Notes: a model not told the origin generated them from the sequence alone. Shown: positions 8,230 through 16,520, counted from the stretch's first letter. The stretch is 64,000 nt of DNA from an uncultured Lachnospiraceae bacterium (GCA_934317005.1 CAKREB010000001.1:283199-347198); one strand, 5' to 3'. A program made the numbers and translations.

Positions 8230-9810
8230 ATGGTAGCTTGGAATAATTTAGACACATTAAAGTCATTTGAAGAACTTAAGGCATCTGCCAAGGTTAATCT
8301 TGTGGATGCTATGTCAGGAGAGAATGGAGCAGCCCGTGTAAAATCATATAGTGTTCCTATGGCAGAGGGAATGGTGTATAACTATGCATCAAAGCAGGTA
8401 GATGATTCTATTTTAGATAAGCTTGCGGCTCTTGCCGATGAAGCACAGCTTGTCGACAAGTTTGAAGAGCTTTACAATGGTGCGGTTATAAATACAGGTG
8501 AGAAGCGTCTGGTGCTTCACCAGCTTACACGTGGTCAGCTTGGCAGTGATGTTATGGCAGACAGTGTGAACAAGAGAGAGTTTTATGTAGAGCAGCAGAA
8601 CAGAATTGCAGACTTTGCAAAGAAGGTTCATGCAGGTGAAATTACAAATGCTGCCGGAGAGAAATTTACAACAGTTGTACAGATTGGTATCGGTGGAAGT
8701 GACCTGGGACCTCGCGCCATGTATCTTGCGCTGGAAAACTGGGCTAAGAAAAACAATACATTCTTTATGGATGCTAAATTTATCAGTAACGTTGATCCGG
8801 ATGATGCATCAGCAGTTTTGGCATCAACAGATGTCGCACATGCTATTTTCGTACTTGTTTCTAAGTCAGGAACAACACTGGAAACACTTACAAACGAATC
8901 ATTTGTTAAGGATGCTCTTAAGAAAGCAGGACTTGATCCGGCAAAGCATATGATCGCAGTTACAAGTGAAACTTCACCACTTGCAAAGAGTGATGATTAT
9001 CTGGCTGCATTCTTCATGGATGATTACATCGGAGGACGTTTTTCATCTACATCAGCAGTAGGTGGAGCAGTTCTTTCTCTTGCGTTTGGACCGGAAGTAT
9101 TTGCAAGCTTCTTAAATGGTGCAGCAGCAGAGGATGCATTATCAAAGAATAAAGATATCAAGGCTAACCCGGCATTGCTTGATGCATTGATCGGTGTATA
9201 TGAGAGAAATGTACTTGGATATGAGTCAACAGCAGTACTGCCGTATTCACAGGCACTTAGCCGTTTCCCTGCTCATTTACAGCAGCTTGATATGGAGTCA
9301 AACGGTAAGTCTGTTAATAGATTTGGAGAGCCGGTAAGCTATGTTACAGGTCCAACTATCTTTGGTGAACCGGGAACAAACGGACAGCATTCTTTCTATC
9401 AGCTTCTTCATCAGGGAAAGAGCATTATTCCGCTTCAGTTCATCGGATTTAAGAACAGCCAGCTTGGCAATGATGTAGATATTCAGGGAAGCACCAGTCA
9501 GCAGAAGCTTTGTGCGAATGTTGCAGCACAGATCGTTGCATTTGCATGCGGTAAGAAAGATGATAACAGTAACAAGAACTTTGAAGGAAATCGTCCTTCC
9601 AGCATTATCGTAGGTGAGAAGCTTACACCGGAAACATTGGGTGCTCTTTTGGCACACTTTGAAAATAAGGTTATGTTCCAGGGATTTATGTGGAATATCA
9701 ACAGCTTCGATCAGGAAGGCGTTCAGCTTGGCAAAGTGCTCGCAAAGAAGGTGCTTGCGCATGAAACAGATGGAGCACTTGCCGTATATAGTGATTTACT
9801 TAATATCTAA
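8230..9810 (+). CDS. pgi: Glucose-6-phosphate isomerase
   Basis: Interconverts glucose 6-phosphate and fructose 6-phosphate in glycolysis and gluconeogenesis, in the cytoplasm. The 526-residue length fits the long bacterial subgroup. Visible family segments are IGIGGSDLGPRAM (phosphate loop), SKSGTTLET (SIS domain), GGRFSSTSAVGG, and NGQHSFYQLLHQG with the catalytic His of the second signature. GGAGG precedes the ATG by 8 bases. Codons are of the strongly expressed type (GTT, GCA, AAG, CTT). It has its own promoter and converges with trmB with no bases between the two stop codons, so the 3' ends of the two mRNAs must overlap. Confidence 0.97.
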   Translation: MVAWNNLDTLKSFEELKASAKVNLVDAMSGENGAARVKSYSVPMAEGMVYNYASKQVDDSILDKLAALADEAQLVDKFEELYNGAVINTGEKRLVLHQLTRGQLGSDVMADSVNKREFYVEQQNRIADFAKKVHAGEITNAAGEKFTTVVQIGIGGSDLGPRAMYLALENWAKKNNTFFMDAKFISNVDPDDASAVLASTDVAHAIFVLVSKSGTTLETLTNESFVKDALKKAGLDPAKHMIAVTSETSPLAKSDDYLAAFFMDDYIGGRFSSTSAVGGAVLSLAFGPEVFASFLNGAAAEDALSKNKDIKANPALLDALIGVYERNVLGYESTAVLPYSQALSRFPAHLQQLDMESNGKSVNRFGEPVSYVTGPTIFGEPGTNGQHSFYQLLHQGKSIIPLQFIGFKNSQLGNDVDIQGSTSQQKLCANVAAQIVAFACGKKDDNSNKNFEGNRPSSIIVGEKLTPETLGALLAHFENKVMFQGFMWNINSFDQEGVQLGKVLAKKVLAHETDGALAVYSDLLNI

Positions 9811-10461
9811 TCATCTATGTGCAACAAATCGGCAGATTGGATTGCCGAGGCGATAGAATTTTTCTTCATATTCTGTCATGATATTATTGGGAGCCGGTCC
9901 GTTTTTGTGAAGGTCGAAAGATACTTCATCAGAAACCCAGCCGGCTTCTTTTAATTCTTCTAAAGAAAAGTCGAATAAAGGGCGGTTGTCGGTTTTGAAC
10001 TGTAACAGTCCATTCTTTTTCAGAATCTTATCATATTTTGCTAAAAAGTTTGTAGAGGTCAGACGTCTTTTGGCATGGCGATCCTTTGGCCACGGATCAG
10101 AGAAGTTTAGGTAGATTTTTGCAACCTCGTCCGGCGCAAAATAAGAAGCAATGTCTTCTGCATCCATGCGTAAAAAGATCAGATTGTCAAGTTCTAAAGC
10201 ATCCCTTTTGTCCAAAGCACGAACTAACACGCTGGAATATTTTTCAATGCCGATAAAATTAATATCCGGATTTTCGCTGGCAAGCTGTGTGATAAACTGC
10301 CCCTTACCCATGCCAATCTCAATGTGGATCGGGTGATCGTTGTGAAAAATATTCTGATGCCATAGACCGGCGTAATCTTTTCCGTCTGTGCCATCAGTCT
10401 GTATTGTATATGGATTTTCTAAAATTCGCTCCTGCGAACCCTTTACATTTCTAAGTCTCAT
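9811..10461 (-). CDS. trmB: tRNA (guanine-N7-)-methyltransferase
   Basis: Methylates G46 of the tRNA variable loop with S-adenosylmethionine. The 216-residue protein has the SAM-binding EIGMGKGQFI motif, IGIEKYSSVLVRAL, and the TrmB signature LNFSDPWPKDRHAKRRL, with the catalytic and tRNA-binding region after it. An open frame reaches 10512, but the ATG at 10461 is preferred: GAGGA lies 7 bases before it and the protein then begins MRLRNVKG, the usual TrmB start. The 70 bases upstream form a leader shared with the gene at 13536, see the repeat entry at 10462. It is divergent from argC. Confidence 0.95.
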   Translation of the reverse strand: MRLRNVKGSQERILENPYTIQTDGTDGKDYAGLWHQNIFHNDHPIHIEIGMGKGQFITQLASENPDINFIGIEKYSSVLVRALDKRDALELDNLIFLRMDAEDIASYFAPDEVAKIYLNFSDPWPKDRHAKRRLTSTNFLAKYDKILKKNGLLQFKTDNRPLFDFSLEELKEAGWVSDEVSFDLHKNGPAPNNIMTEYEEKFYRLGNPICRFVAHR

Positions 10462-10533
10462 AGGAATCCTCATTTCTGCGCACGTTTTTCGTACATAATG
10501 GGTTTGTGTCAAGTGCGCGCAGACACAAACCCT
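10462..10533 (-). repeat. Leader repeat, copy A (trmB): hairpin plus conserved ribosome site
   Basis: Read on the minus strand, this leader has a perfect 9-bp hairpin (GTTTGTGTC with GACACAAAC, 10502-10530) around an 11-base GC-rich loop, then the segment GTGCGCAGAAATGAGGATT directly before the start codon. Nearly the same arrangement lies at 13468-13535 in front of an unrelated gene. The loop CTGCGC is complementary to GCGCAG just upstream of the ribosome site, so a pseudoknot hiding that site is possible; this pairing is inference. Confidence 0.7.
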
Positions 10534-10605
10534 GCTATCACTATTCTGTGAATATTTTTTGCATCTACCAATTCTAACAGAGTTATGACAAAACGTAAAG
10601 CATCA

Positions 10606-10634
10606 TTGACCAAAATCTGCCTTCGGTGTAGAAT
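10606..10634 (+). promoter_or_regulatory. Sigma-A promoter of argC
   Basis: -35 TTGACC (10606-10611), 17-base spacer, -10 TAGAAT (10629-10634), 38 bases before the argC start. Confidence 0.65.
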
Positions 10635-10650
10635 AAATGAAAAACGAATG

Positions 10651-10671
10651 TGCGTAGAAATGAGGATTAAT
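10651..10671 (+). repeat. Leader repeat, short form (argC)
   Basis: The bases just before the argC ATG, TGCGTAGAAATGAGGATT, repeat the 3' half of the leaders of trmB and of the gene at 13536, but without the hairpin. The block carries the GAGG ribosome site. Confidence 0.65.
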
Positions 10672-11619
10672 ATGAAGACAAAAGTATTTATTGATGGAAG
10701 TGAAGGAACAACAGGACTTAGGATTGACGAGCGTTTTCAGGGAAGAGATGACGTTGAAATCTTAAAGATTGACTCGGATAAAAGAAAAGACCCTGAGGAG
10801 AGAAAGAAACTGATCAATGCATCAGATATCACGTTTTTGTGCTTACCGGATGCCGCTGCGCGTGAGTCTGTTTCTCTGGTTGAAAATGGAAATGTATGCA
10901 TTATTGATACTTCAACAGCTCACCGCACAGAGGAAGGCTGGGCATATGGATTCCCGGAGCTTTCAAAGGAGCATAAAGACAAAATTGTTCACGGAAAGCG
11001 TATTGCTGTGCCGGGATGTCATGCTACGGGATTTATCTCTGTTGTATATCCACTGGTGGCTGGGGGGATTCTGCCAAAGGATTATCCGGTGACAAGCTTT
11101 TCTCTGACCGGATACAGCGGTGGTGGCAAGAAGACGATTGCTGCCTATCAGGATGATAAGCGTCCGGTTACATTTGATGGTGCAAGAGAATATGCGCTGA
11201 CACAGCAGCATAAGCACTTAAAGGAAATGCAGAAGATCACAGGTCTGTCCCGCGCGCCACTCTTTACACCGATCATTGACGACTACTATAGTGGTATGGT
11301 TGTATCAGTACAGTTATATGCAGACATGTTATCTAAGAAGGAAACCTTACAGTCACTTCAGGAATACTATGTGTCTTACTATGCAGGTCAGAAGTTTGTA
11401 CAGGTTTGTGAACTGGAGGATGAAGTGATACAGAGCGGATTCCTGCCGGGAAATGGCTTGTCCGGCTGGGATGGATTAAAGATTTATGTGACAGGAAATG
11501 ATGACCGTATCGTAGTATCCGCACAGTTTGATAACTTGGGAAAAGGAGCATCCGGAGCAGCGATTGAATGTATGAATCTGGTGCTCGGCTGTGAAGAAAA
11601 TAAGGGACTCAATTTATAG
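10672..11619 (+). CDS. argC: N-acetyl-gamma-glutamyl-phosphate reductase, type 2
   Basis: Reduces N-acetylglutamyl phosphate to the semialdehyde with NADPH in arginine/ornithine synthesis. At 315 residues it belongs to the short (type 2) ArgC group. The N-terminus VFIDGSEGTTGLRIDERF is the NADP-binding segment, and the catalytic Cys stands in VPGCHATG. The SLTGYSGGGKK segment is typical too. An open frame reaches 10585, but the ATG at 10672 follows a good promoter at 10606-10634 and an in-place GAGG, so it is chosen. No other arginine genes lie near; it is a single-gene unit divergent from trmB. Confidence 0.95.
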   Translation: MKTKVFIDGSEGTTGLRIDERFQGRDDVEILKIDSDKRKDPEERKKLINASDITFLCLPDAAARESVSLVENGNVCIIDTSTAHRTEEGWAYGFPELSKEHKDKIVHGKRIAVPGCHATGFISVVYPLVAGGILPKDYPVTSFSLTGYSGGGKKTIAAYQDDKRPVTFDGAREYALTQQHKHLKEMQKITGLSRAPLFTPIIDDYYSGMVVSVQLYADMLSKKETLQSLQEYYVSYYAGQKFVQVCELEDEVIQSGFLPGNGLSGWDGLKIYVTGNDDRIVVSAQFDNLGKGASGAAIECMNLVLGCEENKGLNL

Positions 11620-11624
11620 AAATG

Positions 11625-11641
11625 TTAAGGTTATCTTTAAG
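11625..11641 (+). promoter_or_regulatory. Putative OmpR-type site: TTAAG-N7-TTAAG
   Basis: Direct repeats TTAAG (11625-11629 and 11637-11641) lie immediately upstream of where the -35 of the ABC exporter gene would be. The -10 is TATAGTAT (11662-11669) and no good -35 is seen, which fits activator dependence. A like pair (N6) occurs at 14868-14883 before the operon that encodes an OmpR-type regulator. Confidence 0.4.
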
Positions 11642-11706
11642 CTTTTGGAAAGTTTCTTTGTTATAGTATAGGAGTTATGTAATGAAAATACAAAATGGAG
11701 GGGAAA

Positions 11707-12606
11707 ATGGAAGTATTAACGACAAAGAATCTAACAAAAACGTATCGTGGCAGAAATGTTGTCAATCATATCAACATGCATGTTGAAAAAGGCGATATCT
11801 ATGGTTTTATTGGCAAGAATGGAGCAGGAAAGACAACCTTAATGAAGATGATATGTGGTCTGACAACGCCATCAGAGGGAGCATTTACTTTGTTTGGCTC
11901 GGACAATTTAAGTGCAGGCAGAAAGAAGATTGGCTGCGTGATCGAGCAGCCGGCACTTTATCCGGGGATGACAGCGAGAGAAAATCTTATCTATTACAGT
12001 AAGATGCAAGGGTGCGAGAAGACAACAGATGTAGAAAATCTGTTGCAGACAGTGGGCTTGCCGGATACAGGCAGGAAAAAGGCAAAGAAGTTTTCATTGG
12101 GGATGAAGCAACGTTTGTCCATTGCAATTGCTTTGCTGGGAGATCCGGAATTTCTGGTGTTAGATGAGCCGATCAATGGCTTAGACCCTGCAGGTATTAA
12201 GGAAATCAGAGAACTTCTTTTGCATCTGAATCAGGAAAAAGGCGTCACCATTTTGATGTCCTCACATATTTTAGGCGAGCTTGGTAAGCTTGCGACAAAG
12301 TACGGAATTATCAATGCCGGTAATCTGGTTGAGGAGTTGAGTGCAGATGAACTGGAAAAACGCTCTAAGCATTATCTGCATATTATGACAGATCAGGCAG
12401 AGAAAGCGAAGCAGATTCTGGCGCAGAATTGTCATGTGGAACAATGTCAGATATTAGAAGATTCGTCTATCTGCATTTATGACAAATTTGAACAGCCGGC
12501 GCAGATTAACCGGATATTGATAGAAAACGGTGTAAATGTTTCTTATCTGGCAGTAGAGGGGCAGGATATGGAAATGTACTTTGTGGAGAAAATGGGGGGC
12601 ATGTAG
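11707..12606 (+). CDS. ABC exporter ATP-binding protein, BcrA-like
   Basis: This 299-residue ATPase has Walker A GKNGAGKTT, Q loop in CVIEQPALYPGMT, signature FSLGMKQRLSIA, Walker B FLVLDEPINGLDP and H-loop SSHILGEL. The IEQPALYP pattern and the FSLGMKQR signature are typical of bacitracin/lantibiotic-type exporters (BcrA, LanF). A frame extension to 11695 is possible, but GGAGG at 11697-11701 fits the ATG at 11707. It is paired with the permease that starts 3 bases after its stop. A role in resistance to a peptide antibiotic or in lantibiotic immunity is likely by family; the regulator at 15822 may control it. Confidence 0.88.
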   Translation: MEVLTTKNLTKTYRGRNVVNHINMHVEKGDIYGFIGKNGAGKTTLMKMICGLTTPSEGAFTLFGSDNLSAGRKKIGCVIEQPALYPGMTARENLIYYSKMQGCEKTTDVENLLQTVGLPDTGRKKAKKFSLGMKQRLSIAIALLGDPEFLVLDEPINGLDPAGIKEIRELLLHLNQEKGVTILMSSHILGELGKLATKYGIINAGNLVEELSADELEKRSKHYLHIMTDQAEKAKQILAQNCHVEQCQILEDSSICIYDKFEQPAQINRILIENGVNVSYLAVEGQDMEMYFVEKMGGM

Positions 12607-12608
12607 AG

Positions 12609-13364
12609 ATGAAGCATATTATTAAGAGTGAGTTTTATAAAGTAAGAAAGAGCAGAGTGACATTTGTAACAGCAATCTGTCTGCTTGCAATCTGTGGATT
12701 GGAACTGGCATTTTTTATCGGCTGTAAGTTAGCAGGCGGTGATATGGCGCAGCTTGTAGAGGATACTCGTGGAATCGAACAATATGCCGGTTTTGGAACG
12801 GGAACCTTCTATCTGGTGTTTGTAGCTATTTTTATTGGAGGTATGGTATCGGGAGAGTATACCAACCGAACGGTGCGTCAGGTGGTCAGCCGCGGTGAGT
12901 CTAAGCTTGGCATTGCACTTGGACAGTATATTGCCCTGTCTACAGCAATGACTGTCATAACAATAGCAGTTTCAGCGGTTTTGGGAGTTGTCTGTGGTTT
13001 GATATGGCAGTTTGGCTCGATTTCGATTGGAAGGTTTTTTCTTCTTCTGTTAGGACAGATTGCCGGAATCTGGAGTTATTCGGCAATTTGCATGCTGCTT
13101 GCGCATATTACACGTTCCGGCGGACTTTCCATCGGGTTGAACGTCATGCTTCTGCTTGGTGGAAACACAATGACAAGTCTTTTGAGTATGTGGCTTGAAA
13201 AGGAATGGATTTCGAAATACTGGCTTCTTAATGTACAATATGAGGCGATAAATTATACAGGAAGTGTTGCAGGGCAGGGAAAAAATATTGCCATTCTGGC
13301 AGGTGTTGCGGTTGTATTTACCATATTAGGGATACTTTGTTTTCAGAAGAGAGATATAGATTAA
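12609..13364 (+). CDS. ABC-2 permease of the BcrA-like exporter
   Basis: This 251-residue protein has six predicted membrane helices (about 17-37, 67-87, 107-130, 145-165, 172-192 and 222-244) in the ABC-2 arrangement of lantibiotic-immunity and BcrB-type permeases. The early motif SGEYTNRTVRQVVSRG after the second helix is the coupling-helix region typical of this group. Its start lies 3 bases after the stop of the ATPase gene. Two such permease copies would make the export channel. Substrate unknown. Confidence 0.85.
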   Translation: MKHIIKSEFYKVRKSRVTFVTAICLLAICGLELAFFIGCKLAGGDMAQLVEDTRGIEQYAGFGTGTFYLVFVAIFIGGMVSGEYTNRTVRQVVSRGESKLGIALGQYIALSTAMTVITIAVSAVLGVVCGLIWQFGSISIGRFFLLLLGQIAGIWSYSAICMLLAHITRSGGLSIGLNVMLLLGGNTMTSLLSMWLEKEWISKYWLLNVQYEAINYTGSVAGQGKNIAILAGVAVVFTILGILCFQKRDID

Positions 13365-13439
13365 TACATAAAAATATGGTACGATGAAAATGTATGAAAT
13401 TATCGAAAGCTACACGAATGTCTGGAAAGAAAAGGGATA

Positions 13440-13464
13440 GTGTGAAAAATATAATTTTTCACAC
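13440..13464 (+). other. Perfect 11-bp hairpin upstream of the leader repeat copy B
   Basis: GTGTGAAAAAT and ATTTTTCACAC pair around a three-base loop. No T run follows on the plus strand, but the T5 within the 3' arm could act as a weak terminator for the exporter operon that ends at 13364. It stands 4 bases before the shared leader element. Confidence 0.6.
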
Positions 13465-13467
13465 GCG

Positions 13468-13535
13468 GGATTTGTGTCTGTGCGCACTTGACACAAACTT
13501 GTTATGCGTAAAATGTGTGCAGAAATGAGGATTTT
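13468..13535 (+). repeat. Leader repeat, copy B (FN3/peptidase gene)
   Basis: Arms TTTGTGTC (13471-13478) and GACACAAA (13490-13497) form a hairpin with loop TGTGCGCACTT, followed by TGTGTGCAGAAATGAGGATT right before the ATG. It aligns along nearly its whole length with the trmB leader at 10462-10533 in the opposite orientation. The two downstream genes share no function, so this is either a mobile leader or a shared regulatory element. Confidence 0.7.
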
Positions 13536-14777
13536 ATGAAAAAAGGAAAAATGAGATTTGCCCTGGTGGTGCTGCTTCTTGCATTTTTGCTTGGAGAAAA
13601 TATAACAGTAGCAGCACCGGCGCAGATTGCAAAAGCGGGTGGAACACAGAAGCCTCTGGAAACAGCTTCGACAGAGAATACCGGTAAGGATCGTCTGATC
13701 CGCTGCAACGTCAATAAAAAAGAAAGTCTTTGGGACGATATTGATTTTGATGATGACTATGCTTATGTTTCGGATCTCTGGGATGAAAACTATTCCGCTA
13801 CTTCATTGACTCTGTCATGGTACGGTTATGGTAAGATAGAGGGCTTTCATATTTATCGTTCCAGTGATTATGAAAAGGACTATACAAAAATTGGTTCTGT
13901 TAAGAGCAATGGTGATGGAAAGTATACATTCACTGATAAAGGTTTTAAGCGTGGTATTCGTTTTTATTATGCGGTTGTAGCATATTCTTATGACACGGAT
14001 GGAAATGAGACAGAGCTTGGCTATGTAGAGGGCGGTTATCTCTTAGATCTGCCAAAGACAACATTATCTTCAGCTACCCGTTCCGGTAAGAAAGCTGTTT
14101 TAAAGTGGAAAAAGGTAAGCAGTGTCAGCGGATATGAGATTTATAAAAAGGCATCAGGCAGCACATATAAGAAGGTAAAGACAATCAATGGCAATACTAC
14201 TTTAAGTACTACCCTTAGCAACCTTTCCACGAAAAAACAGTATAACTTTAAAGTACGTGCCTTTATCAAATATAAGGGAAACATGGTGTATGGTTCTTTT
14301 GGTAATGAAAAGATCATCTACGCTAAGACAGATCAGAAGCTTGCAGCAAAGTTTAAAAAATTGCAGAAAAGGTTCCCAAACGGACGTTATTGGAACCATG
14401 TAGGCAAGAAAAAGTATAACAGTAACACTATTACAAGTAAGCCTTGCCATCATGCAAGTCTGAATGATTTAAGAACATGCAATCATTATAACTGTCCAAA
14501 TGGGATTCTGGGGTATCAGTGTTATGGCTTCGCATGGAAGATGAGTGATCTGCTTTACGGCAGAAGTGCCAAGATCAAGAACTTCACGGGCTTTAGCAAG
14601 TGCCGTATGGGTGATGTTGTGCGTTACAGCGGACATTCGATTATTATTGTGGAAAAGCATAGTGATTATGTGATTGCCGGTGAGTGTAATTATGGCAATA
14701 CGTGTATTATCAAGTGGGGACGTGTAGTTCCTAATTTTGAACTGACAGGAGCAACCTATAGCAGACGTTATCGTTAA
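13536..14777 (+). CDS. Secreted FN3-repeat protein with a CHAP/NlpC-like C-terminus
   Basis: This 413-residue protein has a signal peptide (charged MKKGKMRF, hydrophobic core, cleavage near residue 25-30). Residues about 75-175 and 178-270 look like two fibronectin type III or related beta-sandwich modules, each with the SGYEIYKK or EGFHIYRS pattern. The C-terminal 130 residues resemble a papain-fold cysteine peptidase: QCYGFAWKMSDLLYG with the likely catalytic Cys, and SGHSIIIVEKH with the likely His. By analogy it may cut peptidoglycan stem peptides or surface proteins at the cell wall. The start at 13536 is chosen because of the signal peptide and GAGG upstream. Family assignment of the catalytic part is tentative. 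Confidence 0.75.
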   Translation: MKKGKMRFALVVLLLAFLLGENITVAAPAQIAKAGGTQKPLETASTENTGKDRLIRCNVNKKESLWDDIDFDDDYAYVSDLWDENYSATSLTLSWYGYGKIEGFHIYRSSDYEKDYTKIGSVKSNGDGKYTFTDKGFKRGIRFYYAVVAYSYDTDGNETELGYVEGGYLLDLPKTTLSSATRSGKKAVLKWKKVSSVSGYEIYKKASGSTYKKVKTINGNTTLSTTLSNLSTKKQYNFKVRAFIKYKGNMVYGSFGNEKIIYAKTDQKLAAKFKKLQKRFPNGRYWNHVGKKKYNSNTITSKPCHHASLNDLRTCNHYNCPNGILGYQCYGFAWKMSDLLYGRSAKIKNFTGFSKCRMGDVVRYSGHSIIIVEKHSDYVIAGECNYGNTCIIKWGRVVPNFELTGATYSRRYR

Positions 14778-14825
14778 AAGAGGAATGCTGTCAGGATAAG
14801 AACTATAGCAGATTGGGTTATGAGA

Positions 14826-14869
14826 ATGCCCGGATGTTTTGCAGCTTGTGTGCAATTCGTCCGGGCATT
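14826..14869 (+). terminator. Hairpin after the FN3/peptidase gene
   Basis: ATGCCCGGATG pairs with CGTCCGGGCAT (one G-T pair) around a 22-base loop, 50 bases after the stop codon. The T run is missing, so this may only protect the mRNA 3' end. Confidence 0.45.
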
Positions 14870-14883
14870 AAGAAAATGTTAAG
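14868..14883 (+). promoter_or_regulatory. Putative OmpR-type site: TTAAG-N6-TTAAG
   Basis: Two TTAAG repeats 11 bases apart, one helical turn, as is usual for OmpR-family regulators. They end a few bases upstream of a weak promoter (TTGTGC at 14889-14894, 16-base spacer, TATGAT at 14911-14916). This fits autoregulation of the operon that encodes the regulator at 15822. Confidence 0.45.
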
Positions 14884-14975
14884 ATAGTTTGTGCTTCTTT
14901 GAAAGAATCCTATGATACAATGAAAAAGGTTGAGGGATTATCGTAAGAAATATATGCAGTGGAATGGGGATTATT

Positions 14976-15806
14976 ATGATCAATAAAGCACAGTGGTCAG
15001 GAAGAGAACTGAAAGAACGCAGTAAACTGGTCTTGCGTCAATACTATTGGCAGATTGTACTGGTTGCTATGTTTTTGACTATTTTAATCGATTATGATCA
15101 AATGCCGACAAATGCGATCGATCATTTGATACAGGATAAGGCAGGTAGTATGGCGGACAGCCTGAGCAATGGTTTTAGTGGAATATCAATTGGGACGTTT
15201 TCCATATGGGGAACACAGGGAAACATCATTTCGGGTATCAGTACGATGGCAGCTTTCTTCCTGTTTGTGGTTACGTCTATGGGTGGTGTTTTGGTGATCA
15301 CCTTTTTGACAAATCCGTTTCAGGTTGGGTGCTTTCGCTTCTTTAACCGGTGTTTTGACACAAAGCCGCAGTTTAAGGAAGTATTTTATGCGTTTGAGCA
15401 TCGCTATAAAAATATTGTAAGTGTTATGTTTTTACGGGATCTGTATACGTTTTTGTGGCTGTTTGTGTTTATCGTGCCGGGAATCGTGAAAGCATATGAA
15501 TATAAGATGGTGCCGTATCTTCTGGCAGAACATCCGGATATGCAGCCACGGGAGGCGTTGGAGGCAAGCAGACAGTTGATGTATGGGCAGAAGTGGCAGA
15601 CGTTTTTGCTGGATCTGTCTTTTGTAGGCTGGCTGTTACTTTCAGGGATGACGTTTGGAATTTTAGGGATTCTTTTTGTAACACCTTACATGCGTCTGAC
15701 CGGTGTGGCGTTGTATCGCAAGCTGCTTGGAGGAGATGCGATTCCACACAATATTTATTATGAGGGAATGGAAGAGGATCACAGCAGGGCAGGATGGCAT
15801 TATTAA
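14976..15806 (+). CDS. DUF975 family integral membrane protein
   Basis: This 276-residue protein begins WSGRELKERSKLVLRQYYWQ, the recognisable DUF975 N-terminus, followed by about five membrane segments and the motif FIVPGIVKAYEYKMVPYLLAE that marks this family. Function is unknown; members are common in Clostridia. The ATG at 14976 has GGGGA upstream in a sequence (GGAATGGGGATTATT) that resembles the shared leader end of trmB and argC; an ATG at 14964 is less well placed. It is the first gene of an operon with the regulator and kinase that follow, so it may take part in their signalling. Confidence 0.85.
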   Translation: MINKAQWSGRELKERSKLVLRQYYWQIVLVAMFLTILIDYDQMPTNAIDHLIQDKAGSMADSLSNGFSGISIGTFSIWGTQGNIISGISTMAAFFLFVVTSMGGVLVITFLTNPFQVGCFRFFNRCFDTKPQFKEVFYAFEHRYKNIVSVMFLRDLYTFLWLFVFIVPGIVKAYEYKMVPYLLAEHPDMQPREALEASRQLMYGQKWQTFLLDLSFVGWLLLSGMTFGILGILFVTPYMRLTGVALYRKLLGGDAIPHNIYYEGMEEDHSRAGWHY

Positions 15807-15821
15807 AGGAGGTTTTTGGGG

Positions 15822-16520
15822 ATGAAGTATCGGATTTTAATCGCAGATGATGAGGTAGAGATCAGAGATCTGCTTCGGCTGTATCTGGAAAAAGAAGGTT
15901 ACGAAGTGCTGGAAGCGGAGGACGGAGAGCAGGCATTGCAGATATTAAAAGAAAACAGTGATATTGCAATGTTACTTTTAGATGTGATGATGCCACATAA
16001 GGATGGATTTCATGTTCTGAAGGAATTGCGGGAAAACAGCAATCTGCCGGTAATTATTTTGTCAGCAAAGACAGCGGACAGTGATAAGATATTAGGATTG
16101 GATCTTGGGGCAGACGATTATATTGCTAAGCCTTTTAATCCTTTGGAAGCAGTGGCAAGGATCAACTCGAATATCCGCCGTTTCTATTCGCTTGGGGCGA
16201 ATGATTCCCAGACTCCCAAAAGGATTCTTCAGGTAAAGGATCTTACACTGGATCTGGATGGCTGTATTTTGCGGCGGGGGGACGAGGTGATTGAGTTATC
16301 CTCGACAGAGTATCGCCTGATGGAATTATTTATGAGCAATCCGGGCAAGATTTTCACCAAACAGCAGATTTATGAATATGGCTGGCAGGAGGCATATTTT
16401 ATCGCAGATAATAATATTATGGTGTGCATCAGCAAGCTGCGCGCTAAGCTTTCAGCAGATGACAGCAATTGCTATATCCGCACGGTTCGCGGACTGGGAT
16501 ACCGCTTTGAAGGAGAATAG
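15822..16520 (+). CDS. OmpR-family response regulator (VanR-like)
   Basis: This 232-residue protein has a receiver domain (IADDE at 7-11, phosphoacceptor Asp54 in LLLDVMMP, Thr/Ser in ILSAK, Lys105 region in DYIAKPFNP) and a C-terminal winged helix (about 135-232) ending RTVRGLGYRFEG. The layout and motifs are close to VanR-type regulators. AAAGGAGG lies 8 bases before the ATG at 15822; an upstream TTG at 15816 is rejected. It is co-transcribed with the DUF975 gene and the kinase. TTAAG direct repeats upstream of its own operon and of the exporter at 11707 suggest possible targets. Confidence 0.93.
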   Translation: MKYRILIADDEVEIRDLLRLYLEKEGYEVLEAEDGEQALQILKENSDIAMLLLDVMMPHKDGFHVLKELRENSNLPVIILSAKTADSDKILGLDLGADDYIAKPFNPLEAVARINSNIRRFYSLGANDSQTPKRILQVKDLTLDLDGCILRRGDEVIELSSTEYRLMELFMSNPGKIFTKQQIYEYGWQEAYFIADNNIMVCISKLRAKLSADDSNCYIRTVRGLGYRFEGE

